Notes: generated by a model not told the origin, from the letters alone. Counted from the stretch's first letter, positions 42,294 to 51,671 are shown. The stretch: DNA of 64,000 nucleotides from Pseudomaricurvus albidus (GCF_018863235.1 NZ_JAHKRS010000010.1:106377-170376); one strand, 5' to 3'. Translations and numbers: made by a program.

Positions 42294-44666
42294 TCAATAA
42301 AGATCTACGATCACTCTGAACCCGACGTCATCATACCCGAGCCCAGGGTCCCGTTTATCCCGCGAGTAGTTCTTGATCTCGGTAACATTGCTGTCTTTGG
42401 AACCGCCGCGGACACTTCTCATCTGGCAGTTCTCCTGATCAACCGCTGAGCCATCCTTAGGGGCCCCGAGGTAGTGATCCTGATAGCAATCCTGAGTCCA
42501 TTCCGCGACATTTCCCGAGGTGTCGAAAACCGAAAACGGGTTGCTGGGATAGGTGCCGATAGGGGCTGTTTTAGCTCGGAAAAAGTTGCTGAAATCACTC
42601 GCACAGCCACGGCGACAGTTGGCTTTTTTCTCGCTGCTGCCGCTCCACCAGTAGTCGCCTGTAGTTTTGGCGCGGGCAATGTATTCCCACTCAGCTTCAG
42701 TTGGTAGTCGATACTTGCGTCCGGTTGTATCTCGAAGCCAGGCTACATAGTCCTTGGCGTCCTGCCATGTAATATTGATTACCGGGCGACTGCCTTTGCC
42801 CCAGCGATTATCGCTGGGCATAGGGCGCTTTGTGGCTTTGGCGAAATGCTCGTAATCGGCAAAGGTGATTTCATACTGGCTTACAGCGAAAGGATTTTTA
42901 AAGCGTACTCGGTGGCTCGGGGAAGTGGTGCTGTCTCCCGCGTTGCCCATAACAAAGCTTCCCGATGGGACAATGACCATTGATGGACCTTTGTTTCCAT
43001 TAGCCAGATCGTTGTAGAAGGTGGCGCCCGGTACCGGGGTTTTTCGCAGGGATACCTCAAGGGATTTATCTTCGTCAGTCAGTTCTACCCATTCTTCATA
43101 ACGATCGAAACCCTTGCTGGTAACTTCAACATGGTATCGGCCTGGCAGTAGAGGAATCCCTGGATAGTAAACTTCAGGGATGTTGAGGATTCGAACCCGT
43201 GCTTCTATGGGCGCTGCATCTACAGTCAGCTGATAGCGGGGAGGTTCAGGAGTAACAGGCGGTGCTTCTGTTACCGGTAGTGCTTCAACGTCATTGCCTT
43301 CAGATATCCCGTTAGAATCCGGGGCTAATATGCTTTCTGACGGTGTTTGAGTAATTGCCTGAGGTATTGCGGGCGTAGTGGTTGAGTCGGCAGCCCTGTC
43401 GGCTTCTGGAGCGATCAGTTTGCCGTTTACCCACAAATCAGTAAATTCCGTTGCTGAAAGAAACCCTGATGGCAGAGCATCTTTAAAAGGGATGTTGAAG
43501 CGAGTGGTGGCCATGCTGATCGCGACCCAGATGACGCTTAATAATATGGCCAGGGAAATGCCACGAAAAACCTGTCCGATGCGGCGATTTTGCATTGATT
43601 GGTAGTGTGCTGCTTTTTGAACCCGTGTAGAGACCACCGTTGCACGGTTATCCTCTTCGGTGGCAGCACTGGTGCGGATTTCTGTCACCGTAACGTTCGG
43701 ATGCCGAAATACGCCTCGTCGGGGAGTCCATCGCCAACTGAATAACCACTGGCCGAAAATGCCCAGCTGGGTAGAAATGGCAGCGTAACTGGTCAGAACC
43801 AGAGCCTTAAACAGCGACATGATTTGCAGTGCAGTCGGCTCTGTCTCAGTCAGATATCGAGGGTTGGTGTTGTTGCGATTTCCCTGAATGCTTTGAATGG
43901 CTTCAACCACTTCACGACCACGTTGATAGCGATCATCGGGATCTTTAGCCAGCAATTTGTTGAGCAGGGGTTGAAACAGCGAATACTGAGCTGGCAGTTT
44001 GGGGATGGGCGCAGTCAGGTGCTTGATGGCAATGGCTACGGCTTCTTCTGCCTTGTAGGGAACGCTACCGGTAAGCATCTCATAAAACACCACCCCCAGG
44101 CTGTAGAGATCGGATCGACCGTCAATGGGTTTGCCGCGAGCCTGTTCCGGGCTCATGTAGTGTGGGGTGCCGACCACTGTACCGGCGTTGGTCATTCTTG
44201 ATGCGCTACTGACAGTCTTGGCGACACCAAAGTCGGACAATACCGCGGTATCATCCTCCCGGAACAAGATGTTTTCCGGCTTGATATCACGGTGGATATA
44301 GCCTTTTTCATGGGCGTGATCCAGCGCGTTGGCTATTTCTTGTGTAATGCGCAGGGCTTCGGTAGCACTGAGGCCTGAACTCATCTTGTCGTGAACCGAA
44401 CCTCCCGCCAGATAATCCATGGCAATGTAGTTCAGGTTTTTATAGCGGCCGATATCGTAGATCGAAACAATGTTGGGGTGTGATAGCTGACCGACAATAT
44501 TGGCCTCGCGCTGAAACCGTTCGCTGAAAACCGGATCGGCGTTGAGGGCAGGGGACATCACTTTCAGGGCAACTTCCCGTCCCACACTGAGTTGTATGGC
44601 AAGGTAGACGGTGGACATGCCGCCCTGGTTGATTTTACGAATGATTCGATAGCCTGGAATCTGCAT
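42294..44666 (-). CDS. Ser/Thr protein kinase with PEGA and formylglycine-generating-enzyme-like domains (PpkA-like)
   Basis: A 790-residue Hanks-type kinase. The glycine loop is INQGGMSTVY, with catalytic Lys35, HRD at 125-127 and DFG at 145-147, then GTPHYMSPEQARG. A membrane segment near 365-390 is followed by an acidic/Pro linker, a PEGA-like domain (~470-540) and a C-terminal FGE-sulfatase fold (~550-790: SGSFVMGN, RLPTEAEWEYIARAK, FDTSGNVAEWTQDCY, VRGGS). Kinase residues are complete. The start at 44666 places the kinase fold at the N-terminus, 19 bp after the phosphatase stop. T6SS-associated PpkA kinases instead carry VWA tails. The sensed signal is unknown. Confidence 0.9.
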   Translation of the reverse strand: MQIPGYRIIRKINQGGMSTVYLAIQLSVGREVALKVMSPALNADPVFSERFQREANIVGQLSHPNIVSIYDIGRYKNLNYIAMDYLAGGSVHDKMSSGLSATEALRITQEIANALDHAHEKGYIHRDIKPENILFREDDTAVLSDFGVAKTVSSASRMTNAGTVVGTPHYMSPEQARGKPIDGRSDLYSLGVVFYEMLTGSVPYKAEEAVAIAIKHLTAPIPKLPAQYSLFQPLLNKLLAKDPDDRYQRGREVVEAIQSIQGNRNNTNPRYLTETEPTALQIMSLFKALVLTSYAAISTQLGIFGQWLFSWRWTPRRGVFRHPNVTVTEIRTSAATEEDNRATVVSTRVQKAAHYQSMQNRRIGQVFRGISLAILLSVIWVAISMATTRFNIPFKDALPSGFLSATEFTDLWVNGKLIAPEADRAADSTTTPAIPQAITQTPSESILAPDSNGISEGNDVEALPVTEAPPVTPEPPRYQLTVDAAPIEARVRILNIPEVYYPGIPLLPGRYHVEVTSKGFDRYEEWVELTDEDKSLEVSLRKTPVPGATFYNDLANGNKGPSMVIVPSGSFVMGNAGDSTTSPSHRVRFKNPFAVSQYEITFADYEHFAKATKRPMPSDNRWGKGSRPVINITWQDAKDYVAWLRDTTGRKYRLPTEAEWEYIARAKTTGDYWWSGSSEKKANCRRGCASDFSNFFRAKTAPIGTYPSNPFSVFDTSGNVAEWTQDCYQDHYLGAPKDGSAVDQENCQMRSVRGGSKDSNVTEIKNYSRDKRDPGLGYDDVGFRVIVDLY

Positions 44667-44685
44667 TTGTTTTTTGTTTCCTGAC

Positions 44686-45537
44686 TTACCGAAGTGTCCA
44701 GTAGCCAATCAGCGCTGCACTGCACAGTGCCAGGCTATAGAGGCTGAAATCTATCCAGTCGTGGCCCGTGATTCGAGGTAACCAGTCGCGCAGTTTGTAA
44801 AGCAGGCTGCGTGAAAACAGAGGAGATTCGATAACCTGAATGGTGATGTTGTCGTGACCACCATTATCCAGCGCTTGTTTCAGCAGGGCCTGTGATGCTT
44901 CTCTAGGGTTGCGGGCCTGACACAGAATCTGGGCAATGCTGGCGTTGTCCACTTCATCGGTTAGGCCGTCACTGCAGAGAATAATCCATTGCTGTTTTTG
45001 CCACTGGCCGCGAACAGTGTCCACTTTGATCTGAGGGGTATCCAGTGAACCGATGCACTGGGTAATGATGTTTTTGTCCGGGTGATGGTCAACTTCATCC
45101 GCACCGATGGCACCGGATGCCAACAGCATTTGAACGTAGGAGTGATCAACCGTGAGTTGCTCAAGGCGACCGCCATCTCGTTCTTCTGTCCATAAATAAG
45201 CTCTGCTGTCACCGACCCATGAGACCTGGTAATCATTGTCGTCGCTGTTCAGAGCTACAACGGTAGACCCCATTCCCGAGACGCCTTCACCTTTGCTGGC
45301 AGCTTTGAGGACTGCTTTATGAGAGGTGACAATGGCATTTTCCAGAGTGCGTCCCCGACTGGATGCTTCGTCGAGTGTGCGTCGGACAATGGCACTCGCA
45401 ACTTCACCGGCTTCGTGCCCACCCATGCCATCTGCGACCGCCCACAGGCCTTCTTCAGGTTTGCTGAGAAAGCAATCCTCGTTGTTGTCTCGGTAATGTC
45501 CCTTGTCCGTAACCGAGTGGGATTGTAATGGCGGCAT
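44686..45537 (-). CDS. PP2C-family protein phosphatase (PppA/Stp1-like)
   Basis: A 283-residue Mn/Mg-dependent Ser/Thr phosphatase. Metal-binding motifs are present in order: RDNNEDC, VADGMGGHEAGE (Asp36), SWVGDSRAYLW, LCSDGLTDEV and GGHDNITI. Unlike most PppA it ends with a membrane segment (SLYSLALCSAALIGYWTLR), which would tether it near the membrane kinase. It is the first gene of a two-gene minus-strand operon with the kinase and should remove the phosphates the kinase adds. It is divergent from the FHA gene. Confidence 0.92.
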   Translation of the reverse strand: MPPLQSHSVTDKGHYRDNNEDCFLSKPEEGLWAVADGMGGHEAGEVASAIVRRTLDEASSRGRTLENAIVTSHKAVLKAASKGEGVSGMGSTVVALNSDDNDYQVSWVGDSRAYLWTEERDGGRLEQLTVDHSYVQMLLASGAIGADEVDHHPDKNIITQCIGSLDTPQIKVDTVRGQWQKQQWIILCSDGLTDEVDNASIAQILCQARNPREASQALLKQALDNGGHDNITIQVIESPLFSRSLLYKLRDWLPRITGHDWIDFSLYSLALCSAALIGYWTLR

Positions 45538-45840
45538 AATCAGTCCGTTAGGTCTTTTCAGTGTTGCTCATTTTGCGTGCTAAAGGTGATTCAGGCGCAT
45601 GTCAAAATATCGTCGCGCATTGTTATTTTGCACATGGCAGTTTGTTGAGCCCATATGAATCTCAACCGATACGAAGGATGACCAACCACTAGAGCAACCC
45701 CGCCTGTTTCCTAGATCGTATATTACTGGGTATTGGCAGGCAATAAAGTGAATTATTTCACCTAACCTATTGATAGACTAAAGGCTTTTATGCATTATCG
45801 AACGCATTTTGAGACATTTGTAATTAGGGAACGACCGTCT

Positions 45841-46761
45841 ATGCTCAAGCTCCGCTTTACCAATAATAAACAAAATGCGGTGTGGCTTGTTGAGCCTAAA
45901 GTGACAATCGGGCGTAATACCGGCTGTGATCTTGTGTTGGATGATCCTTCAGTAGCCGATGTTCATGCGGAAATTCGAGTAAATTATGAACAGCTGCACT
46001 TTTTGTTACTGAACGATTCCGACAGCACGTTTATTAACGGCAAACCAGTACCAAAGGGACGGCTGGTTATTCTGCGACCACAATACGGTATTCGTATTGG
46101 CGATACCGAATTACAGATTATCGATCCCAAGCAGGAGACACAGCTTACACCGACCATCCCTCGCCAGATGGAAACAACGGGCTGGGCGCTCAAGGCAAAT
46201 CACTCAGCGCTTGCGAATCGTGTGTTCCCTGTAAAGTCGAATACTGTAGTCGGCCGCTCCAATGAATGTGACATCACCCTGGCAGCAGCACATCTTTCCC
46301 GCCGTCATGCCGAGCTGATTGTCAGAGAGGGGCTGATGTATGTGAAAGATCTCGGATCTTCCAACGGCACTTTCGTCAATGGTCGTCGGGTGACCGAGTC
46401 CAGAGTCAAACGCGGGGATGACTTGCGGTTTGACACTCTGAGTTTTGGTGTTATTGGTCCTTCTGATGATCTCGATAAAACCACTCTGCGGACTGTTCCG
46501 AGAGGTGGGCCCCGTCCGTCTCCGCCAAAACCCACAGGGGCTTCAGGTGCAAAATCATCGTCTGCGGCGCAGGGCCCTCGTGCGGCTGATACGGTCCGAC
46601 GCCCTGAGACTGGCCGTCAAGCATCGCCCAGCCTGGATCCTGCGGTAGAAACAATTGAACCAACAGCCAAATCGTCGTCGGCGGGGATTCTTACCGGAAT
46701 GATTTTACTGGTGGTCATTGGCGGTGGTGTCTATCTGGCTTGGCAAAACGGCCTAATCTGA
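45841..46761 (+). CDS. Double FHA-domain membrane protein
   Basis: A 306-residue protein. The first FHA-like domain (~20-90) has GRNTGCDLVLDD, but the usual SRxH is degenerate (SVADVHAEI), so phosphothreonine binding may be lost. The second FHA domain (~130-200) is canonical: VVGRSNECDITL, LSRRHAEL, DLGSSNGTFVNGRRV. A Pro/Ser/Ala-rich linker leads to one C-terminal membrane segment (ILTGMILLVVIGGGVYLAW). Divergent from the kinase/phosphatase pair and the likely phospho-Thr reader of that module. ATG 45841 has AGGGAA upstream; ATG 45790 would add 17 residues with weaker support. Confidence 0.88.
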   Translation: MLKLRFTNNKQNAVWLVEPKVTIGRNTGCDLVLDDPSVADVHAEIRVNYEQLHFLLLNDSDSTFINGKPVPKGRLVILRPQYGIRIGDTELQIIDPKQETQLTPTIPRQMETTGWALKANHSALANRVFPVKSNTVVGRSNECDITLAAAHLSRRHAELIVREGLMYVKDLGSSNGTFVNGRRVTESRVKRGDDLRFDTLSFGVIGPSDDLDKTTLRTVPRGGPRPSPPKPTGASGAKSSSAAQGPRAADTVRRPETGRQASPSLDPAVETIEPTAKSSSAGILTGMILLVVIGGGVYLAWQNGLI

Positions 46762-46792
46762 CTGGCGAGCAGTATCAGTCAAATTAGGCCGT
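46748..46792. other. Long inverted repeat over the FHA gene stop codon
   Basis: ACGGCCTAAT (46748-46757) pairs with ATTAGGCCGT (46783-46792), and TGACTG with CAGTCA inside it, with one mismatch and an 11-nt loop. The 16-bp stem spans the stop codon. No T-run follows on the plus strand; on the minus strand GTTTTG follows, so a terminator is possible but not clear. Confidence 0.7.
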
Positions 46793-46880
46793 GATACCGT
46801 AAAGATAAATCCTCATTAAGTTATTCCTGCTTCTGCCGTTAATAGGGTATTAAACCTATTTTCATACAGAAGAGGATCTT

Positions 46881-48002
46881 GTGTTAACGCCTGTTTCATC
46901 CAGTGTATCCCTTGGGGTATTGAACTCATCGGCAGGTGCCCAGCCTGTGAAATCTGCCGCTGAGCAGACAGAGCCTCAGGCAGGGCTCGGTCAGGGCGTA
47001 TCCACTCCTTCCGCCATCTTTATTCGCTCAGAGCGCTATGAAGCCCTTCAGCAGACATCCGCTGTGGATTCATCCACTAACGTTTCCGGGGCGGATACGG
47101 AAGTGTCTCCCTTATCCGGTAGCACTGCGAGAATTCAAGAAACAACAAATACCATACTGGGGTTTATTGAGGCTCAGTTAAAACGCGACATGGAAGACGG
47201 TGCTACGGCCGAGGAATTGGCTTCTCGACTGCAGGCTGGATTGGAGGGTGTGAAACTGGGTTTTACTCAGGCCAGCCAGCAGTTGGAAGAGATGGGGCTG
47301 ATGACTCCAGAGCTGAATCAAGAGTTGCAGCTGACCTTCGATAACCTGTTAAGCGGAAGTGAAGCGTTACAGGATCAGTTCGTGGAGGGGGCTGCAGGTG
47401 CTGGCTCTGCGATCAATGTGGATCGGGATTTTAGTTTTTCTCTGATCACCAAAGAGGGTGTCACAGCGGACATTCAGGTTTTGAGTAACCAAAATGGATT
47501 ATCCCAATCCATCTTGAATCAACTGCAGGGCGTTGAGGCATTGCTGGATTACTCCGAAATCCGTGATCGATACAGCCTCTCTGCATCAGAATCTCTGCCT
47601 GAAGGTGATCTTGCGTCAGTGGCAAGCCTGTTGGATCAGTTTTCCGGCATATCAGAAAAATTCCAGCACAGTGGTGGGCCGGAGGCCTTTGAGTACGCTC
47701 AATCCCTCGGATATGACCGTCAGGAAATCAGTCAGTTTATTCAGGGTCTCAATCATCCTTCTGCCCATCGTTTGCAACAGACCTATGGTCAAGTTCAATC
47801 CTTTGCGGGCACAGACAGCGGGAATATGAGCCACAGTTTGAAGCCTTTGGCCGATTTCGCTCTGGGGTTACAACAGTCGCTGGAGATGGCCTCCGTGTTT
47901 CAGCAGCCGGAAGAGTTGCTGGTGAGGATCAGCGAGGTTTTTGATCATGGAGATGCAAGGTTGCAACAATTGACAGCGTCTTTGCTGGCCAAGCAAGACT
48001 GA
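46881..48002 (+). CDS. DUF5610 domain protein
   Basis: A 373-residue soluble protein without a signal peptide. A polar Ser/Gln/Glu-rich N-terminus (to ~85) precedes a helical domain (~90-180; ILGFIEAQLKRDMEDGATAEELASRLQAGLEGVKLGF) that I match to DUF5610. The rest is helical and Gln-rich. Function is unknown. GTG start with AGAGGAT upstream. It is co-directional with the FHA gene but separated by a hairpin. Confidence 0.68.
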   Translation: MLTPVSSSVSLGVLNSSAGAQPVKSAAEQTEPQAGLGQGVSTPSAIFIRSERYEALQQTSAVDSSTNVSGADTEVSPLSGSTARIQETTNTILGFIEAQLKRDMEDGATAEELASRLQAGLEGVKLGFTQASQQLEEMGLMTPELNQELQLTFDNLLSGSEALQDQFVEGAAGAGSAINVDRDFSFSLITKEGVTADIQVLSNQNGLSQSILNQLQGVEALLDYSEIRDRYSLSASESLPEGDLASVASLLDQFSGISEKFQHSGGPEAFEYAQSLGYDRQEISQFIQGLNHPSAHRLQQTYGQVQSFAGTDSGNMSHSLKPLADFALGLQQSLEMASVFQQPEELLVRISEVFDHGDARLQQLTASLLAKQD

Positions 48003-48136
48003 TCACTGGCCACAGTACCCGTTTCCCCATGAGTGAAACCTTTCTGTGGTGAGTTTTTGCCTCAAGTGACGTTAAGTTGGTGTGAGTAGCGGGCTTTGCT
48101 AAAATCCACATTTCCTTTTCCGACGTTTGTCCGTTT

Positions 48137-48379
48137 ATGCAAAAGACCCTGTTTCTCTATACAACCCTGGGCTGCCACCTGTGTGAAGACGCCAAGGCTT
48201 TGGCGTGGCCCGTTATGCAACATTTTGGTTATCGGTTGCACGAGATTGAAATTGCCGATGACGATCAATTGGTAGAACGCTACGGGATCCGGATTCCTGT
48301 GGTTCAAAGGGAAGATTCCGGCCAGGAGCTGGGATGGCCGTTCAGTCAGGAGCAGTTAGCTGAGTTACTGGCGGATTAG
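48137..48379 (+). CDS. Glutaredoxin-family protein (DUF836)
   Basis: An 80-residue thioredoxin-fold protein. The redox motif CHLC is at residues 13-16 (YTTLGCHLCEDA), and the cis-proline segment IRIPVVQRE is near residue 53. It belongs to the short DUF836 group of glutaredoxin-like proteins, whose electron donor is not well defined. Followed ~127 bp later by cheV on the same strand. Confidence 0.88.
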   Translation: MQKTLFLYTTLGCHLCEDAKALAWPVMQHFGYRLHEIEIADDDQLVERYGIRIPVVQREDSGQELGWPFSQEQLAELLAD

Positions 48380-48505
48380 CCTGCGGTAGGTGATTTGGGA
48401 TGTTTCAGGTTTCTGTTTAAGCTTTTCAGTCTTTGGCCGATGACGTTACAAGGTGTTTAAAGCATCTTGATAGTCCTATTTTGAATCAAGTCAAAGGCGC
48501 GCTCT

Positions 48506-49456
48506 ATGTCAAAAATATTGCAAACGGTGGATCAACGTACCCAGCTGGTTGGAGAAAACCGTCTTGAGCTGTTGATGTTCAGGTTAGCCGGACGTCAATT
48601 GTTTGCGCTGAATGTTTTTAAGATTCAAGAAGTCGTCAAACTCCCGAAGTTAACAGCTCTGCCGCACAGTTGTCCCCATGTGGTGGGGGTCACCCATCTG
48701 CGCAATCAAACGATTTCGGTGATTGATCTCAGTGCTGCCATTGGCGGACCGCCTTTGAGGAATCGCGAAGACTGTAATCTGATTGTGACTGAGTACAATC
48801 GCAGTATTCAGGCGTTTCTGGTGGGCGCTGTGGATCGTATTGTTAACCTTAATTGGGAACTGGTATTGCCGCCACCAAAAGGGGCCGGTCGGAGCCACTT
48901 TCTGACGGCGATTACGCGCATGGATGACGACATCGTTGAGATTCTCGATGTTGAAAGAGTATTGGCGGATATCGTCCCTTATGAAACCAGCGTATCGGAA
49001 GATGTTCTCGATCGTGATCTTGTTGATTTTGCGCTGTCCAGAGAGCTTAAAATTCTGATGGCGGATGATTCCTTAACCGCCTATCGGCAGGCCAGTGCTA
49101 CCTTGTCAAATATCGGAATCGAAACCGAGTATTGCCCGGATGGTTTAACAGCTTTAAATCGCCTGAAAGAGCAAGCTCGCAATGGCGTGGATATTCCCCG
49201 TGAATACCTGATGCTGGTGACAGATGCGGAAATGCCAGAAATGGACGGATATCGCCTCACCCATGAAGTGCGTTCGGATGCGGCTTTAAAAGACCTGCAC
49301 GTGATTCTGCACACGTCATTATCGGGCAGTTTCAATCAGGCTATGGTCGAAAAAGTAGGGTGTAACGATTTCCTATCCAAGTTCCAGCCTGATGAGCTTG
49401 CGCAAAAAGTGCAGAACTTTTTGCGTGAACAGATTCAGTCTGGACGTTTGGTCTGA
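48506..49456 (+). CDS. cheV: Chemotaxis protein CheV
   Basis: A 316-residue cytoplasmic adaptor. An N-terminal CheW-like domain (~20-165; LMFRLAGRQLFALNVFKIQEVV, VVGVTHLRNQTISVIDL) is joined to a C-terminal receiver domain (~180-310). The acidic pocket (MADDS), the phospho-acceptor Asp in LVTDAEMPEMDGY and the Lys near FLSKFQP are present. CheV links receptors to CheA and may act as a phosphate sink. It stands away from the main chemotaxis cluster at the left edge. Confidence 0.95.
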   Translation: MSKILQTVDQRTQLVGENRLELLMFRLAGRQLFALNVFKIQEVVKLPKLTALPHSCPHVVGVTHLRNQTISVIDLSAAIGGPPLRNREDCNLIVTEYNRSIQAFLVGAVDRIVNLNWELVLPPPKGAGRSHFLTAITRMDDDIVEILDVERVLADIVPYETSVSEDVLDRDLVDFALSRELKILMADDSLTAYRQASATLSNIGIETEYCPDGLTALNRLKEQARNGVDIPREYLMLVTDAEMPEMDGYRLTHEVRSDAALKDLHVILHTSLSGSFNQAMVEKVGCNDFLSKFQPDELAQKVQNFLREQIQSGRLV

Positions 49457-49490
49457 ATAAAAGCACTGTCTGGGTTTGACAGCATCACAG

Positions 49491-49525
49491 CAGCCTTTGG
49501 GCTTTTGGGTGGATACCAAAGGCTG
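49491..49525. terminator. Hairpin between convergent cheV and slt
   Basis: CAGCCTTTGG pairs with CCAAAGGCTG, a perfect 10-bp stem with a 15-nt loop, in the 88-bp gap between two convergent genes. T-runs are absent, so it may be a bidirectional transcript end processed otherwise. Confidence 0.55.
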
Positions 49526-49544
49526 TGTCAGCAGGTGGTCAGAG

Positions 49545-51671
49545 TTATAGCATTTTTTGATTTTCTTTCGCGCTTAACATCGGAGGAACGGTACCGGTTC
49601 GGTAGCCGTAGATGACCGAGTAAGCGAGTACGTTCTGTACGTACTTTCGGGTCTCTTTAAAGGGAATCACCTCAATCCACACATCATAGGGCAGTTGGCC
49701 GTCAGACCGCTTGAGCCATTGATTCACTCTATGCGGACCAGCATTGTATGCCGCTGTAGCCAAAATCCGGTTGTCGTTAAATCGATCCAGTAATTCTGTG
49801 ATATAGGCGCTGCCTAGCAAAATATTGGTGTCGGGCTGATAGAGGTCGTTCTTGTGGTACCTGACTCCGGCCTTACGTGCAGTTTGCTTTGCGGTAGCCG
49901 GCATCAGTTGCATTAAGCCCATTGCGCCCGCCGGTGAGCGGGCTCTGGCATAAAAGGCACTCTCTTGGCGGCTTATGGCAAACAACAGCAGCGGAGACAC
50001 CTGGTTCTTTTTGGCCGCAGTGAAATACTGCTTGTTGTAAGCCAGCGGAAATCTGAGTTTGAGGTCATCCCAGGCCTTAACGGTTGCCAGGGAAATAATG
50101 GTTTTCTGGTGCCAGCCCCACGAATCGGTCAGCTTGGCTGCCGCGAGATGTTCTTCTTTTGTCGAGAAATTCTGCCCCATGTAATACCACTCGCGGTTCG
50201 AGTTAAGGAAATCCTTAATCTCATACAGCTCTTTTGCCCTGACCAGAGAGGGATTGTTTGCAACAGCCGCGATAACCGTTGGGGATGGTGAGACAGGAAT
50301 GTCGCTTAGCTTATAGGGGCGTTCAAGCTGATCTGCTGCAAGAAATCCATAAAAGCTGCGTTCGTTAGCAAGCTGACTGTAAATTTGCTGAGGATCGTTG
50401 TTACCTTCGGCTTTAATATCCATATGCTCAAGAGCACGGGCTCGCCAGTACTGCCAGCGCTCAGTTTTTTGTTCCTCAACTGGTAACTGGTCCAGGTAAC
50501 GATAAACCTGTGCCCAGTCCATCCTTTTCAGCGATTCGCGGATCAGTCTCTCGGCGACATAAGTGTCAGTAATTTGTGGCACATTGGCCATCAATTTATC
50601 CGCAGCTTCGTGTTGGTCGTCTCTTACCAGTTCAATGGCCAGCTTTTCCTGAACTTTCAGGCGTTGCTCGGACGTAAAGTCTTGCCGTCTGTCGTAGTGC
50701 TGCCATTCTTTCACGGCCCGGACAGGGTTCTGGCGAGCGTAACGGGACAGGCCGTAGACGATCACATCACGCATGGCCGGGTTCTTGACCTGGAATCGAC
50801 GATGATGACGAATGATATGAGGAGCATGTCTCAATTCGATGGCCAGGGCAGCGGCAGAGTTGTATGGGGGGGTGAATTTCCTGGAAATGTATTGAGCGAG
50901 TGACGTCTTGCCGGCATCCAGTGCTTTCTGGAAGCGGCTCCAGGCGATTTCTTGTGTCAGGCCTCCGGCTTGCATCCATAGATCAAACAGATGGTCGCAC
51001 TCTTTCGGCTGTGACTCGGCGACATTCCACAGTGGTTCTACTTCCTGTAGTGCGCTGTCGTCTCCCTTTGTGAGACGAGACTGAAGTGCCTGGCATTGGA
51101 GTTCTGTGGTGGCAATGCGGGGGTCATAAAACTCCTGAAACTCAGTCCAGCGGGACTGCTTTGCTAATACTTCTAGCCAGTTGGTACGAAGCCGATCACT
51201 TAAGTAAGAGTTTTGGTTGCTATCCAAAAAGTGCTTTACCTCTTCGGATGGGCGTCGTTCCAGATTTCTCTGCAGTTCGTAATAATCCAGGTAAACCACC
51301 AGAGGGTAGGTGTTCAGGCGGTCGCGGTATTCTCTGTACGTGGTTAACTGGCCACGCCGTAGTGCAATGCGGGCGCTTTTGTAATCAGCCCTTTGTTTTT
51401 CCAAAGCCAGTTTAGCTGCAGCAATCTCTGCCTCGGTTCGACTGGGGATTGCCGCACTGGGCTCGGATGACTCGGTGGTTGAAATCTGAGTGGATGATGA
51501 TTCAGTGGTCTGCGAGGCCGAGGTTTCCTCTGCGCTCCATGCCGGCATTGCTCCCAACAAAGAGCAAAGACTGATGAGTACGGCTCGCTGAATGTGTTTG
51601 CGATGAGGTATTTCGCTTGCCGGGAGTGTGGGGATGCCCAGATGGCTGTTCATGTATTTCAATGGACTCAT
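49545..51671 (-). CDS. slt: Soluble lytic murein transglycosylase
   Basis: A 708-residue periplasmic peptidoglycan lyase. A signal peptide (AVLISLCSLLGAMPAWSAEE) precedes a long alpha-superhelical U/L domain (~100-500) and a C-terminal SLT catalytic domain (~540-690). The catalytic Glu is in SRQESAFYARARSPAGAMGLMQLMP; AAYNAGPHRVNQWL follows. It cleaves the glycan strand to 1,6-anhydromuropeptides. It carries a Ser/Thr/Glu-rich stretch after the signal peptide. Divergent from uup, as in Pseudomonas. A start at 51653 is also possible. Confidence 0.95.
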   Translation of the reverse strand: MSPLKYMNSHLGIPTLPASEIPHRKHIQRAVLISLCSLLGAMPAWSAEETSASQTTESSSTQISTTESSEPSAAIPSRTEAEIAAAKLALEKQRADYKSARIALRRGQLTTYREYRDRLNTYPLVVYLDYYELQRNLERRPSEEVKHFLDSNQNSYLSDRLRTNWLEVLAKQSRWTEFQEFYDPRIATTELQCQALQSRLTKGDDSALQEVEPLWNVAESQPKECDHLFDLWMQAGGLTQEIAWSRFQKALDAGKTSLAQYISRKFTPPYNSAAALAIELRHAPHIIRHHRRFQVKNPAMRDVIVYGLSRYARQNPVRAVKEWQHYDRRQDFTSEQRLKVQEKLAIELVRDDQHEAADKLMANVPQITDTYVAERLIRESLKRMDWAQVYRYLDQLPVEEQKTERWQYWRARALEHMDIKAEGNNDPQQIYSQLANERSFYGFLAADQLERPYKLSDIPVSPSPTVIAAVANNPSLVRAKELYEIKDFLNSNREWYYMGQNFSTKEEHLAAAKLTDSWGWHQKTIISLATVKAWDDLKLRFPLAYNKQYFTAAKKNQVSPLLLFAISRQESAFYARARSPAGAMGLMQLMPATAKQTARKAGVRYHKNDLYQPDTNILLGSAYITELLDRFNDNRILATAAYNAGPHRVNQWLKRSDGQLPYDVWIEVIPFKETRKYVQNVLAYSVIYGYRTGTVPPMLSAKENQKML

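Noticed and set aside
42294..46761. Type VI secretion locus
   Set aside because: Kinase, phosphatase and FHA genes are present, but no tss genes (vipA/B, hcp, vgrG, clpV, tssM) occur in the window.
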